Origin: TMP-24 sp041397305 | GTDB taxonomy: Bacteria > Pseudomonadota > Alphaproteobacteria > Rhodobacterales > Rhodobacteraceae | Assembly (NCBI GenBank): GCA_041397305.1 | Contig: JAWKWX010000022.1 | Span: forward strand, 1-42,746 | DNA: 42,746 nucleotides | Reading direction: 5' to 3' | Part shown: in pieces, positions 7,132 to 16,040 of the stretch | How positions within the stretch are numbered: the stretch's first letter is position 1 | Layout of the letters: each line of letters begins with the position of its first letter | Program-made: the position numbers and the translations under genes | Notes under the pieces: generated by a model | Told to the model about the DNA's origin: nothing | What the model saw: only the letters and a program-made list of their open reading frames with translations | The model's database searches: none

Positions 7132-8634
7132 CTACTCGCCGCGCGGGAAGCGTTTCCTGTCTTCCAGCACGTTCAGGTCCATGTGGTTGCGCATGTAGCG
7201 TTCGGAGGCGGCGCGGAGCGGCTGGTAGTCCCAGGGGAAATAGGCGCCGTTGCGCAAGGCCTCGTAGACCACCCAGCGGCGGGCCTGGCTTTGGCGGACC
7301 TCCTCGTCGAAGCGGGTGAGGGTCCAGCGTTCGTCGGCCAGCGCGCGCAGGCGTTCGAGCGCCGGGGCGGCGGCCGGGTCGCCGGCGCGGTTCGTCCGTT
7401 CGCCAGGGTCTTCGTCGAGGTTGAAGAGCATTTCGGGGTCGGCCGAGCAGCGGACATATTTCCACGGGCCGTCGCGCAGCGCGACGAGCGGCGTGATCGA
7501 GCCCTCTGCCGCATATTCCATGGGAACCGGGGCGCGTGCGCCGCCCGCGGCGACGGGCAGGAGGCTTTCGCCGGCCGTCCAGGGCGCGACCTCGTCGAGC
7601 GAGATGCCGGCGAGCGCCGCGAGCGTTGGCGTCACGTCGAGGGTGGAGACCGGCGTGTCGATGCGTCCGCTTGCGACCGAGGGGGCGGCGATCATCAGCG
7701 GCACGCGGGCCGCGCCTTCGAAGAAGTTCATCTTGAACCAGAGGCCACGCTCGCCCAGCATGTCGCCATGGTCGGAGGTGAAGAGAATGACCGCCTCCTG
7801 CCGGGTCGCCTCCAGCACGGCGAGGATCTCGCCCACCTTGTCGTCGAGATAGCTGATATTGGCGAAATAGCCGCGCCGGGCGCGTTCCACATGGGCGGGC
7901 GTCACCTCGAGGCTCCGCCAGTCGCAGGCGTCCATCAGGCGTTGCGAATGGGGGTCCATCGCCGCGTAGGGGATGGGTTCGGGGGCCTTCAGATGCGGGC
8001 AATCCTCATAGAGATCCCAGTATTTGCGCCGGGCGACATAGGGGTCGTGCGGGTGGGTGAAGCTGACGGTCAGGCACCAGGGGCGGGCGTCGGCGCCGCG
8101 CGACAGGTCGTAGAGCTTCTGGCAGGCCTGGAAGGCGACATCGTCGTCATATTCATACTGGTTGGTGATCTCGGCCACGCCCGCGCCGGTGACGCTGCCC
8201 AGATTGTGATACCACCAGTCGATGCGCTCGCCGGGTTTGCGGTAGTCGGGCGTCCAGCCGAAATCGGCGGGGTAGATGTCGGTTGTCAGCCGTTCCTCGA
8301 ACCCGTGCAGCTGGTCGGGGCCGACGAAATGCATCTTGCCCGACAGCGCGGTCTGATAGCCCGCCCGGCGCAGATGGTGGGCATAGGTCGGGATGTCGGA
8401 GGCGAACTCGGCGGCATTGTCGTAGACGCGGGTCTTCGATGGCAATTGCCCCGACATGAACGAGGCCCGGCCCGGCGCGCAAAGCGGCGAGGCGGTGTAG
8501 CAGGTCGAAAAGCGCGCCGAACGGGCGGCGAGGCGCTTGAGGTTCGGCGCCTGCAGCCAGTCGACAGGGCCATCGGGAAAGAGGGTGCCGTTCAGTTGAT
8601 CGACCATCAGGATCAATATGTTCGGGCGCGACAT
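7132..8634 (-). CDS. betC: Choline-sulfatase
   Basis: A 500-residue type I sulfatase that hydrolyses choline-O-sulfate to choline and sulfate in the cytoplasm (no signal peptide is seen). The formylglycine motif is clear: C52-A-P-G-R in 'SPLCAPGRASFMSG'. Metal-binding elements are also present: 'LMVDQLNG' at the N terminus and 'FTSDHGDMLGERGLWFK'. Long stretches such as 'YPADFGWTPDYRKPGERIDWWYHNLGS' and the C-terminal 'RWVVYEALRNGAYFPWD' are specific to BetC as recalled from Sinorhizobium meliloti. A strong 'aggagg' ribosome site precedes the ATG. The gene is transcribed divergently from a LysR regulator, the usual choline-sulfate arrangement. Choline can be oxidised to glycine betaine, which links it to the carnitine operon; no betA/betB is visible here. 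Confidence 0.95.
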   Translation of the reverse strand: MSRPNILILMVDQLNGTLFPDGPVDWLQAPNLKRLAARSARFSTCYTASPLCAPGRASFMSGQLPSKTRVYDNAAEFASDIPTYAHHLRRAGYQTALSGKMHFVGPDQLHGFEERLTTDIYPADFGWTPDYRKPGERIDWWYHNLGSVTGAGVAEITNQYEYDDDVAFQACQKLYDLSRGADARPWCLTVSFTHPHDPYVARRKYWDLYEDCPHLKAPEPIPYAAMDPHSQRLMDACDWRSLEVTPAHVERARRGYFANISYLDDKVGEILAVLEATRQEAVILFTSDHGDMLGERGLWFKMNFFEGAARVPLMIAAPSVASGRIDTPVSTLDVTPTLAALAGISLDEVAPWTAGESLLPVAAGGARAPVPMEYAAEGSITPLVALRDGPWKYVRCSADPEMLFNLDEDPGERTNRAGDPAAAPALERLRALADERWTLTRFDEEVRQSQARRWVVYEALRNGAYFPWDYQPLRAASERYMRNHMDLNVLEDRKRFPRGE

Positions 8635-8729
8635 GGCAAGCCTCCTTTTTTCCTAGATATATCATTCAGACAGCATATAGTGAGCGGCGAAAAGCCCTTG
8701 AATCATGATAGGCGCCATAAACAGGAATT
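8635..8729. promoter_or_regulatory. betC/lysR divergent control region
   Basis: This 95-bp gap separates two divergent starts and is AT-richer than its surroundings. It contains an interrupted dyad ('atata' ... 'atata' around 8657-8683) and the palindrome 'atcatgat' near 8702. LysR proteins usually bind such dyads between their own gene and the target. The exact operator and both promoters are not determined by eye. Confidence 0.5.
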
Positions 8730-9623
8730 ATGGAAAAGCTCGACCTTGGAGCGTTGGATATTGTGGCTGCGATCGTGCGGGCGGGAACGCTCACCGGCGC
8801 GGGGGATGTGCTTGGCATGAGCCAGCCCGCGGTCAGCACGCAATTGAGGCGGATCGAGGCGGGGCTCGGTCGGGCGCTCTTTCACCGTTCGCCCGGCGGC
8901 TGTCGGCTGACGGCCGCGGGCGAGATCCTGTGGCGGGCGGCGGAGCCCGCGCTTGCGCGGGTCGAGGCGGCGGTTGACGAGATCGCGGTCATGGGGCGGG
9001 ACGAGATGTTGCGCGTCACGACCGATTTCGGTTTCGCCGCGCTGTGGCTCCTGCCCAATCTCGTCACGTTCCGCGAGGCTCATCCGGGGCTGGAACTGCA
9101 GGTGATCGCCTCGCAGGCGCCGCAGGCGCCGCGCGTCGGCGAGGTGGCGGTGCGCTTTGCGCGTGCGGGTGCCGTGACGGCGGGCGCGCGGCTTCTGATC
9201 GAGGAGCGGGTCCTGCCGGTCTGCGCGCCCGATCACCCGGCGGCGCGGCAGGGGCTCGACGGGGCGACGCTTCTGCATCTGCAGGCTAGGACGGATGCGC
9301 CCTGGCTCGACTGGGATGGCTGGTTTGCCGATCGGGGGCAGACTGCCCGACCGGGACGGGGCGACCTCAGGTTGAACACTTATGACCTTGTCGTGCAGGC
9401 GGCGCGGGCGGGGCAGGGGGTGGCGCTTGGCTGGCTGCCGCTCGTCGAGCCTTACCTTCAGGATGGGGCACTTGTGGCCGCGGGTCCGGCCGTGCACCGC
9501 AGGCACAGCGGCTACTGGCTCGAGGTGGGGCCGGGCGGCGGACGGGCGGCCACGGCTTTCGCGGACTGGCTGCGCGGCATGATGCCCGAGGTGAAGAGCG
9601 GGACGGAGTTGGAAGCAACATGA
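8730..9623 (+). CDS. LysR-family regulator, probable choline-sulfate utilisation regulator
   Basis: A 297-residue LysR-type protein. The N-terminal winged helix-turn-helix is visible in 'LDIVAAIVRAGTLTGAGDVLGMSQPAVSTQLRRIE' (split across residues about 8-42), followed by the linker helix and a periplasmic-binding-like effector domain from about residue 90. It is divergent from betC, and the subfamily next to betC is known as the choline-sulfate transcription factor, so it most likely activates betC in response to choline sulfate or choline. Its stop overlaps the ATG of the next hydrolase by 4 bp, so the two are co-transcribed, which is unusual for a LysR gene. The regulator may therefore also control the downstream hydrolase and perhaps the importer; that part is inference. 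Confidence 0.85.
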   Translation: MEKLDLGALDIVAAIVRAGTLTGAGDVLGMSQPAVSTQLRRIEAGLGRALFHRSPGGCRLTAAGEILWRAAEPALARVEAAVDEIAVMGRDEMLRVTTDFGFAALWLLPNLVTFREAHPGLELQVIASQAPQAPRVGEVAVRFARAGAVTAGARLLIEERVLPVCAPDHPAARQGLDGATLLHLQARTDAPWLDWDGWFADRGQTARPGRGDLRLNTYDLVVQAARAGQGVALGWLPLVEPYLQDGALVAAGPAVHRRHSGYWLEVGPGGGRAATAFADWLRGMMPEVKSGTELEAT

Positions 9624-11614
9624 AGCTGCGGACGGACTTTCCCCGCAAGGTGGCCGAGATGGCGGACATGGGCATCGTCCTGCAGGACGGAACCCGGCTG
9701 TCCGCGCGGGTCTGGATGCCGGACGATGCCGCCGACGATCCGGTGCCCGCGATCCTTGAATATATCCCCTACCGCAAGCGTGACGGCACGCTTGCCCGCG
9801 ACGAGCTGATGCATCCCTGGTTCGCCGGTCACGGGTACGCCGCCGTCCGCGTCGACATTCGCGGCAATGGCGACAGCGACGGGCTGATGGACGACGAATA
9901 TTCCGAGCAGGAGCTGGCCGATGCCTGCCAGATCGTCGGCTGGCTGGCGCGCCAGCCCTGGTGCACGGGCGCGGTGGGCATGATGGGCAAGAGCTGGGGC
10001 GGCTTCAACTGCCTGCAGACCGCCTATCTGCAGCCGCCCGCGCTGAAGGCTGTCATCTCGGTCTGCTCGACCACCGACCGGTTCGCCGACGACATCCATT
10101 TCAAGGGCGGCTGCCTTCTGGGCGAGAATTTCGGCTGGGGGATGGTGATGCTGTCCTATTCCTCGCGCCCGCCGGACCCGGCGCTTCGCCCCGACTGGCG
10201 CGAGGAATGGCTGAAACGGCTGGAGGCCGAGCGTTTCCTCGCGCCGCTCTGGTCGGGCCATCAGGCGCGCGACGCTTACTGGAAACACGGATCGGTCTGC
10301 GAGGATTATGCCCGCATGACCGTGCCCGTCCTGTCGATCGGCGGCTGGGCCGACAATTACATGAACACGGTCGCGGCGCTGTGCGAGAATGTACCCGCGC
10401 CGGTACAGGGTATCGTCGGACCCTGGGTTCATCAATATCCGCATCAGGCGGTGCCGGGTCCGGCGATCGGCTTCCTGCAGGTGGCGCTCAGATGGTGGGA
10501 CCGCTGGTTGAAGGGTATCGAGAACGGTGCCGAAGCGGATGGCGCCTATCGCGCCTGGATGCAGCATTCCGCGCCGCCCGATGCCTCCGCGCCCCACCGG
10601 CCCGGTCATTGGGTGGTCGAACGCGACTGGCCGTCGGCCCGTGTCCGGGCGGCGCGGTTGCCCCTTGGTCCGGACGGGCTGGGCACGTCCGGTCCGTTTC
10701 ATCTGGCAATCAACACGCCGCAACATGTCGGACTGCAAGCGGGCGAATTCTTTCCGATGGGGCTGAATGCCGAGATGCCGGGCGACCAGCGCGAAGACGA
10801 TGCCCTGTCGGTCTGTTTCGACGGCGCGCCGCTTGATGCGCCGCTTGATCTTCTGGGGGCTGCGCGGCTGACCCTGACGCTGTCGTCGGATCGGCCGAAG
10901 GCCAACCTGATCGCGCGGCTGTGCGATGTGGCGCCGGACGGCTCTTCGGTCCGGATCGCGCACGGGATGGTGAACCTCTGCCATCGCAAGGATCGCGAGC
11001 ACCCGACGGACATGGTGCCGGGGCAGGCGGAAGAGGTGGGGCTGACGCTTGACCAGATGGCCTATCGGCTGGCGTCGGGCCACAGGCTGCGGATTGCCCT
11101 GTCAACCAGCTACTGGCCCTTTGTCTGGCCAGTGGCGGAGGCGGCGACGCTGACCCTGACGGCGGGCACGCTCGATCTGCCGGTGCATGCGGGGTCCCGG
11201 GGCGACGAATGGCAGCCGCCGGAACCGGAAGGCGCGCGGCCCTGGAACCACCGCATCTTGCGGGAAGGGCGTGCCGCGCGGCGGATCGAGCTCGATCTCT
11301 TGTCCGGGCGTCAGGCGCTTGTGGTCGAGGACGATGGCGGCGAGCGCGAAAATCTCGACCACGGTCTGATCTCCGGCGAGACCATGTCGGAACGCTGGGA
11401 GATCGACCCCGTCGATCCGCTGACGGCACGGGCGACGATACGCTGGGAGCAGCGTTTGCAGCGCGGCGATTGGCAGGTGAGGACCGAAGCCACGGGCGAG
11501 ATGTCCGCAACCACAGACACGCTTGTAACCAAGGCGCGGCTGACGGCCTGGGAGGGCGAGGCGATCGTCTTCCAGAGGGACTACGAGGATCGCGTCCCGC
11601 GTGTGCATCTGTGA
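9620..11614 (+). CDS. CocE/NonD-type alpha/beta hydrolase (X-Pro dipeptidyl-peptidase S15 family)
   Basis: A 664-residue protein with the S15/CocE layout. Residues about 15-290 are an alpha/beta-hydrolase domain with the nucleophile elbow G-K-S125-W-G, an N-terminal 'VDIRGNGDSDG' segment and a late His in 'GPWVHQYPHQA'. The following C-terminal part is a jelly-roll (X-Pro dipeptidyl-peptidase C-terminal) domain with 'GAARLTLTLSSD'. Relatives cleave esters or acyl-peptide bonds (cocaine esterase, glutaryl acylases, X-Pro peptidases). No signal peptide is seen, so it should act on an imported compound. It overlaps the LysR gene by 4 bp and precedes a Dpp-type importer after 95 bp. An ester or amide of a choline-like compound is a possible substrate, but only by association. 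Confidence 0.8.
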   Translation: MKLRTDFPRKVAEMADMGIVLQDGTRLSARVWMPDDAADDPVPAILEYIPYRKRDGTLARDELMHPWFAGHGYAAVRVDIRGNGDSDGLMDDEYSEQELADACQIVGWLARQPWCTGAVGMMGKSWGGFNCLQTAYLQPPALKAVISVCSTTDRFADDIHFKGGCLLGENFGWGMVMLSYSSRPPDPALRPDWREEWLKRLEAERFLAPLWSGHQARDAYWKHGSVCEDYARMTVPVLSIGGWADNYMNTVAALCENVPAPVQGIVGPWVHQYPHQAVPGPAIGFLQVALRWWDRWLKGIENGAEADGAYRAWMQHSAPPDASAPHRPGHWVVERDWPSARVRAARLPLGPDGLGTSGPFHLAINTPQHVGLQAGEFFPMGLNAEMPGDQREDDALSVCFDGAPLDAPLDLLGAARLTLTLSSDRPKANLIARLCDVAPDGSSVRIAHGMVNLCHRKDREHPTDMVPGQAEEVGLTLDQMAYRLASGHRLRIALSTSYWPFVWPVAEAATLTLTAGTLDLPVHAGSRGDEWQPPEPEGARPWNHRILREGRAARRIELDLLSGRQALVVEDDGGERENLDHGLISGETMSERWEIDPVDPLTARATIRWEQRLQRGDWQVRTEATGEMSATTDTLVTKARLTAWEGEAIVFQRDYEDRVPRVHL

Positions 11615-11670
11615 AAATTTGCTCACAACGGGATTTTTTGTTGTCAAACCAAAGTGCCAGTGCTCATTAT
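11610..11670 (+). promoter_or_regulatory. Candidate promoter and dyad upstream of the importer operon
   Basis: The gap before the first binding protein is AT-rich. A sigma70-like pair TTGTCA (11641-11646) and CATTAT (11665-11670) is spaced by 18 bp. Upstream lies a dyad tgtga-N8-tcaca (11610-11627), whose left arm contains the hydrolase stop codon, and a second one 'acaac' ... 'gttgt'. These could be operator sites. None is verified, so this is a motif-level call. Confidence 0.35.
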
Positions 11671-11709
11671 TGACTCACAAATCAACAAAACCAAACCGGG
11701 GAGATAGGA

Positions 11710-13296
11710 ATGAAAGACGATCTGGCCAAACTGCTGGATTTCATCGATAGCGTCGGCCTCAGCCGCCGGAGCTTTCTGACGCGCAGCGCTGCATTCGGCG
11801 CGACGGCCGTGATGGGCACGGCGCTTGCCACACGCCGCGCCTCGGCCGAGGAACCGAAGAAGGGCGGCATATTGAAGATGGGGCTCGGCGGCGGTGAATC
11901 GACCGATACGCTTGACCCGGGTCTTGCCGACAGCCCGGTGCCCTTTTCGGTCAATCGCCAATGGGGCGATACGATTGTAAACGTCACGGCCGACGGCCAG
12001 ATCGAACCGCGGCTTGCCGAGAGTTTCACTTCCAACCCCGAAGCGACCGAATGGACCTTCGCCATCCGTCAGGGCGTGAAGTTCCATGATGGCAGCGACA
12101 TGACGGTCGATGATGTCGTCGCGACCTTCAAGCGCCATTCGGACGAGAACTCCAAATCAGGCGCACTCGGGATCATGAAGGGCATCAGCGAAATCAGCGC
12201 AGACGGCCAGAATCTCGTGATGAGAATGGAAACCGGCAATGCCGACCTTCCCTTCCTGCTGTCGGACTATCACCTGGTGATCCAGCCGAAGGGCGGCGTC
12301 GACAATCCTGCCGCCGGGATCGGAACGGGTGCCTACAAGGTCGTGACGGCCGAGCCGGGCGTGCGCTACGTGTTCGAGAAGAACGCGGACGACTGGGACA
12401 TGTCTCGCGGGCACTACGACGGCGTGGAGCTGCTGGTCATCAACGATTCGACCGCGCGCAACTCCGCCCTTCAGGCGGGCCAGGTCCATATGATCGACCG
12501 GATCGACCCGAAGGTCGCGCGGCTTCTGTCCAAGGCACCTGGCATCAACGTCACCAATGTCTCAGGTCGTGGGCATTATGTGTTCATCATGCATTGCGAT
12601 ACGGCGCCTTTCGACAACAACGACCTGCGGCTGGCGCTGAAGTATTCGATCAATCGCCAGGAGCTGGTAGACAAGATCCTCGACGGTTATGGCGGGGTGG
12701 GCAACGACATTCCGATCAACGCCTCCTATCCCTTCTTCGACGAGACGCTGGAGCAGCGACCCTTCGACCTGGAAAAGGCGGCAGAGCATTACAAGGCGTC
12801 CGGCCATGACGGAAGCCCGATCGAGCTTCTGGTCGCCGATGGCGCCTTCCCGGGGGCGGTCGATGCGGCGACGCTCTGGCAGGCGACGGCCAATCAGGCT
12901 GGCATTCCGCTGGTGGTCAAGAAGGTGCCGGACGATGGCTACTGGTCGGATGTCTGGAACGTGAAACCCTTCTGCGCCAGCTACTGGGGCGGGCGGCCGG
13001 TGCAGGACCAGATGTATTCGACGGCCTATCTGTCGACTGCCGACTGGAACGACACAAGGTTCAAGAATCCGGAATTCGACGCGCTCATCATCGAGGCGCG
13101 CGCCGAGACGGACGCCGCGAAGCGCAAGGAACTTTACAGCAAGGTCGCCCACATCCTTTGGGAAAACGGTGGTGTGATCGTACCGATGTTCAACGATTTC
13201 GTTGATGCCCATTCCGACGCCGTCGCCGGGTGGGAAGATGACCCGAACTACGAAATGATGGGCGGCTGGGCATCGCAGAAGACCTGGTTCGCCTGA
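11710..13296 (+). CDS. ABC-importer substrate-binding protein, family 5 (peptide/opine type), copy 1
   Basis: A 528-residue extracellular solute-binding protein of the DppA/OppA fold. It has a Tat signal with twin arginines in 'SRRSFL' (residues 18-23), a hydrophobic stretch and an Ala-rich cleavage site ('RRASAEE'). Mature landmarks include 'TLDPGLADSPVPFSVN', 'WTFAIRQGVKFHDG' and 'NNDLRLALKYSINRQELV', all usual for SBP_bac_5. The next gene is a paralogue of exactly the same length. The ligand is unknown; family 5 proteins bind peptides, opines, nickel chelates and other polar molecules. A strong hairpin follows its stop. It begins the importer operon, preceded by an AT-rich promoter-like region. 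Confidence 0.88.
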   Translation: MKDDLAKLLDFIDSVGLSRRSFLTRSAAFGATAVMGTALATRRASAEEPKKGGILKMGLGGGESTDTLDPGLADSPVPFSVNRQWGDTIVNVTADGQIEPRLAESFTSNPEATEWTFAIRQGVKFHDGSDMTVDDVVATFKRHSDENSKSGALGIMKGISEISADGQNLVMRMETGNADLPFLLSDYHLVIQPKGGVDNPAAGIGTGAYKVVTAEPGVRYVFEKNADDWDMSRGHYDGVELLVINDSTARNSALQAGQVHMIDRIDPKVARLLSKAPGINVTNVSGRGHYVFIMHCDTAPFDNNDLRLALKYSINRQELVDKILDGYGGVGNDIPINASYPFFDETLEQRPFDLEKAAEHYKASGHDGSPIELLVADGAFPGAVDAATLWQATANQAGIPLVVKKVPDDGYWSDVWNVKPFCASYWGGRPVQDQMYSTAYLSTADWNDTRFKNPEFDALIIEARAETDAAKRKELYSKVAHILWENGGVIVPMFNDFVDAHSDAVAGWEDDPNYEMMGGWASQKTWFA

Positions 13297-13305
13297 CGAC
13301 GATTA

Positions 13306-13338
13306 TTTCCCCCGCCCGGGGTTGCCCGGGCGGGGAAA
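13306..13338 (+). terminator. Strong hairpin between the two binding-protein genes
   Basis: The arms 'tttcccccgcccggg' and 'cccgggcggggaaa' pair over 14 bp with one bulged C around a 4-nt loop 'gttg'. There is no T tract after it on the + strand. Such structures behind binding-protein genes commonly stabilise the upstream mRNA end or attenuate downstream expression. It could also act as a terminator with a new promoter before copy 2. Confidence 0.65.
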
Positions 13339-13432
13339 CCCGGCAGCAGATCGGGGCATAAAAGGCTTGCGAATAATTTTCATGCGCATAGCGTGAATCC
13401 AGCAGAAGATAATTGCTCTGGGGGGATGCAAT

Positions 13433-15019
13433 ATGAATGATGAACTGCGGTATCTGCTTGCGCGCACCGCGCAGGGCAAACATTCACGCCGTGATTTCAT
13501 GGGCCGCGCCGGTGCGCTGGGGCTGACCACGGCGATGGCGGGCACGCTGCTGGCTGGCGCTGCCCGCGCCGAGGGACCGAAGAAGGGCGGCACGATCGTC
13601 GCCGGCATGCAGGGCGGCGAATCCACCAATACGCTCGATCCGGCACTCGCCGCCTCCGAGGTGCCCTTTGCGGTCAACATGACCTTCGGCGAGATGCTTC
13701 TGGACGTGAGCCCGACGAACGAGCTGGTGCCACGCATCGCCGAGGAATATTCATCGTCGCCCGACGCGAAGGTCTGGCAATTCAAGATCCGGCAGGGCGT
13801 CGAGTTCCATAACGGCAAGACCCTGACCGCCGATGACGTGATCGCGACGCTGCAGCGCCACACGGACGAGAAATCGCAGTCCGGCGCGCTTGGCATCGTC
13901 CAAGGCATTTCCGAGATGAAGGCCGAGGGCGACATGGTGACGCTGACCCTTGCTGCCGCGAATGCCGACCTTCCCTATCTGCTTGCCGACTATCACCTGG
14001 TGATCCAGCCGAACGGCGGCATGGACGATCCGGCCGCCGGGATCGGTGCCGGTGCCTACAAGGTGGTGGTGAACGAACCGGGCGTGCGCCACGGCTTCGA
14101 GAAATTCGCCAATTACTGGGACGACACTGCCGGTCATGCCGATCAGGTGGAAATCCTCGTGATCAACGATACGACCGCGCGGGTGGCTGCGTTGCAGTCT
14201 GGTCAGGTCCATATGATCAACCGGGTGGACCCGAAGGTCTACAAGCTTCTGAAGGCGGCATCGGGCCTCAAGGTCGTCAACTCACCGGGCAGGGGGCATT
14301 ATGTCTTCATCATGCATTGCACGGCGGCGCCGTTTGACAACAATGACCTCAGGATGGCGCTGAAATACGCGATCAACCGTCAGGAAATGGTCGACAAGGT
14401 TCTGGGCGGGCTCGGCTCGGTCGGGAACGACTTTCCGATCAATGCGGCCTATCCCCTGTTCGACGATACGATCGAGCAGCGCGAGTACGACCCCGACAAG
14501 GCGGCCTTCCACTACAAGGCCTCGGGCCACGATGGCAGTCCGATCGTCCTGCGCACGGCGACCGGAGCCTTCCCCGGCGCGGTCGAGGCGGCGCAGCTCT
14601 ATCAGCAATCGGCCGCGGCTGCGGGTATTCCGCTGGAGATCGTGCGCGAGCCTGACGACGGCTACTGGTCGAACGTCTGGAATGTCCAGCCCTTCTGCGC
14701 CAGCTACTGGGGTGGGCGCCCGGTGCAGGACCAGATGTATTCGACCGCCTATCTGTCGACCGCCGAATGGAACGATACCAAATTCCACAACGAGAAGTTC
14801 GACGGTCTTCTCATCGCGGCGCGCGCCGAACTCGACCAGGCCAAGCGCAAGCAGATGTATTCGGACATGGCCCATATCGTGCGTGACGAGGGCGGTCTGA
14901 TCCTGCCGATGTTCAACGATTTCGTCGAAGCCGTTTCAGATGCGATCAGCGGATGGGAAGTCGATCCCAACGGCGAGTTGATGAACGGCCGCGCGATGAC
15001 CAATTGCTGGCTGGCCTGA
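13433..15019 (+). CDS. ABC-importer substrate-binding protein, family 5, copy 2
   Basis: A 528-residue paralogue of the preceding binding protein, clearly more than half identical by eye and collinear throughout. Shared stretches include 'YHLVIQP', 'GRGHYVFIMHC', 'CASYWGGRPVQDQMYSTAY' and 'MFNDFV'. It carries its own Tat signal ('SRRDFM', residues 18-23, then an Ala-rich cleavage region 'GAARAEG'). The near-identical hinge and pocket regions suggest related ligands, and the divergent surface positions suggest different preference or affinity. It sits 136 bp after copy 1, beyond a strong hairpin, and 64 bp before the first permease gene. The ligand is unknown. Confidence 0.88.
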   Translation: MNDELRYLLARTAQGKHSRRDFMGRAGALGLTTAMAGTLLAGAARAEGPKKGGTIVAGMQGGESTNTLDPALAASEVPFAVNMTFGEMLLDVSPTNELVPRIAEEYSSSPDAKVWQFKIRQGVEFHNGKTLTADDVIATLQRHTDEKSQSGALGIVQGISEMKAEGDMVTLTLAAANADLPYLLADYHLVIQPNGGMDDPAAGIGAGAYKVVVNEPGVRHGFEKFANYWDDTAGHADQVEILVINDTTARVAALQSGQVHMINRVDPKVYKLLKAASGLKVVNSPGRGHYVFIMHCTAAPFDNNDLRMALKYAINRQEMVDKVLGGLGSVGNDFPINAAYPLFDDTIEQREYDPDKAAFHYKASGHDGSPIVLRTATGAFPGAVEAAQLYQQSAAAAGIPLEIVREPDDGYWSNVWNVQPFCASYWGGRPVQDQMYSTAYLSTAEWNDTKFHNEKFDGLLIAARAELDQAKRKQMYSDMAHIVRDEGGLILPMFNDFVEAVSDAISGWEVDPNGELMNGRAMTNCWLA

Positions 15020-15038
15020 AGGTCGGTCCAAGAAGAAT

Positions 15039-15066
15039 GTCCGGCTGGCAGGGGCGCTGGCCGGAC
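15039..15066 (+). terminator. Hairpin between second binding protein and permease
   Basis: GTCCGGC (15039-15045) / GCCGGAC (15060-15066) with a 14-nt interior that can pair partly. It has no T tract and lies 18 bp before the permease start. It is most likely an mRNA-stabilising or attenuating structure that keeps permease expression below binding-protein expression. Confidence 0.5.
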
Positions 15067-15083
15067 CAATATCCGGGGGGACG

Positions 15084-16040
15084 ATGCATCCAGTCGTGAA
15101 ACTCATCGCCCAACGCCTTGCGTTGGGCATCCTTCTGCTCCTTGCCGTCTCGGTGCTCATCTTCGCGGGCACCGAGATGTTGCCGGGCGACGTGGCGCAG
15201 GCCATTCTCGGTCAATCTGCGACGGAGACGGCGCTGAGGAACCTGCGCGAGGAGATGGGGCTGAACCAGCCGGCACTTACCCGCTATTTCCAGTGGCTCT
15301 GGGGCATCCTGCACGGCGATCTCGGCACGGCGCTGTCCAACAAGAAGGATATCGCCACCGAAATCGGTGCGCGGCTTGGCAATACGCTGTTCCTCGCCTT
15401 CTGGGCGGCAGTAATCTCTGTGCCGCTGGCCATCGGCCTCGGCCTTCTGGCGGTGCGCTATCGCAACCGCTGGCCGGACAAGCTGATATCCGGCGTGACG
15501 CTCGCCACGATCTCGCTGCCGGAGTTCGTGGCGGGTTACATCCTCATGTATCTGCTTACGGTGAAATTCCGCATCTTCTCGCCGATTTCCACCATCTATG
15601 ACAGCATGTCCTTCGGCCAGAAACTGAACGCCATCGCGCTGCCGGTGATGGTGCTGGTGCTGGTGGTTCTGGCCCACATGATGCGGATGACGCGGGCGGC
15701 GATCCTGAACGTGATGCAGTCGGCCTATATCGAGACGGCCGAACTGAAGGGCCTGCGCCCGCTGACCATCATCGCGCGCCATGCCTTCCCGAACGCGATT
15801 GCGCCGGTGGTCAATGTCGTGATGCTGAACCTGGCCTATCTGGTGGTGGGCGTCGTCGTGGTGGAGGTGGTGTTCGTCTATCCCGGCATGGGCCAGTATC
15901 TGGTCGACCATGTCACCAAGCGCGACGTGCCGGTGGTGCAGGCCTGCGGCCTGATCTTCGCCGCCGTCTATATCGGGCTGAATATCTTCGCCGATGTGAT
16001 CTCCATCCTTGCCAACCCGCGTCTGAGGCACCCGAAATGA
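15084..16040 (+). CDS. ABC-importer permease, DppB/OppB type
   Basis: A 318-residue inner-membrane permease. It starts with the DppB-type signal-anchor helix ('LALGILLLLAVSVLIFAGTEMLPGD'), followed by the short conserved 'LRNLREEMGLNQP' segment and about five further membrane helices. The binding-protein-dependent transport (EAA) loop reads 'YIETAELKGLRPLTIIARHAFPNAIAP' near residues 213-240 and contacts the ATPase. It pairs with the next gene, whose ATG overlaps its stop by 4 bp, to form the translocation pore. It imports the ligand delivered by the two binding proteins; the identity of that ligand is unknown. Confidence 0.9.
   Translation: MHPVVKLIAQRLALGILLLLAVSVLIFAGTEMLPGDVAQAILGQSATETALRNLREEMGLNQPALTRYFQWLWGILHGDLGTALSNKKDIATEIGARLGNTLFLAFWAAVISVPLAIGLGLLAVRYRNRWPDKLISGVTLATISLPEFVAGYILMYLLTVKFRIFSPISTIYDSMSFGQKLNAIALPVMVLVLVVLAHMMRMTRAAILNVMQSAYIETAELKGLRPLTIIARHAFPNAIAPVVNVVMLNLAYLVVGVVVVEVVFVYPGMGQYLVDHVTKRDVPVVQACGLIFAAVYIGLNIFADVISILANPRLRHPK

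Noticed and set aside
11610..11627. CRP/cAMP-type binding site (tgtga ... tcaca)
   Set aside because: The spacing is 8 bp instead of 6, and the left arm contains the hydrolase stop codon. It is kept only as an unspecified dyad.
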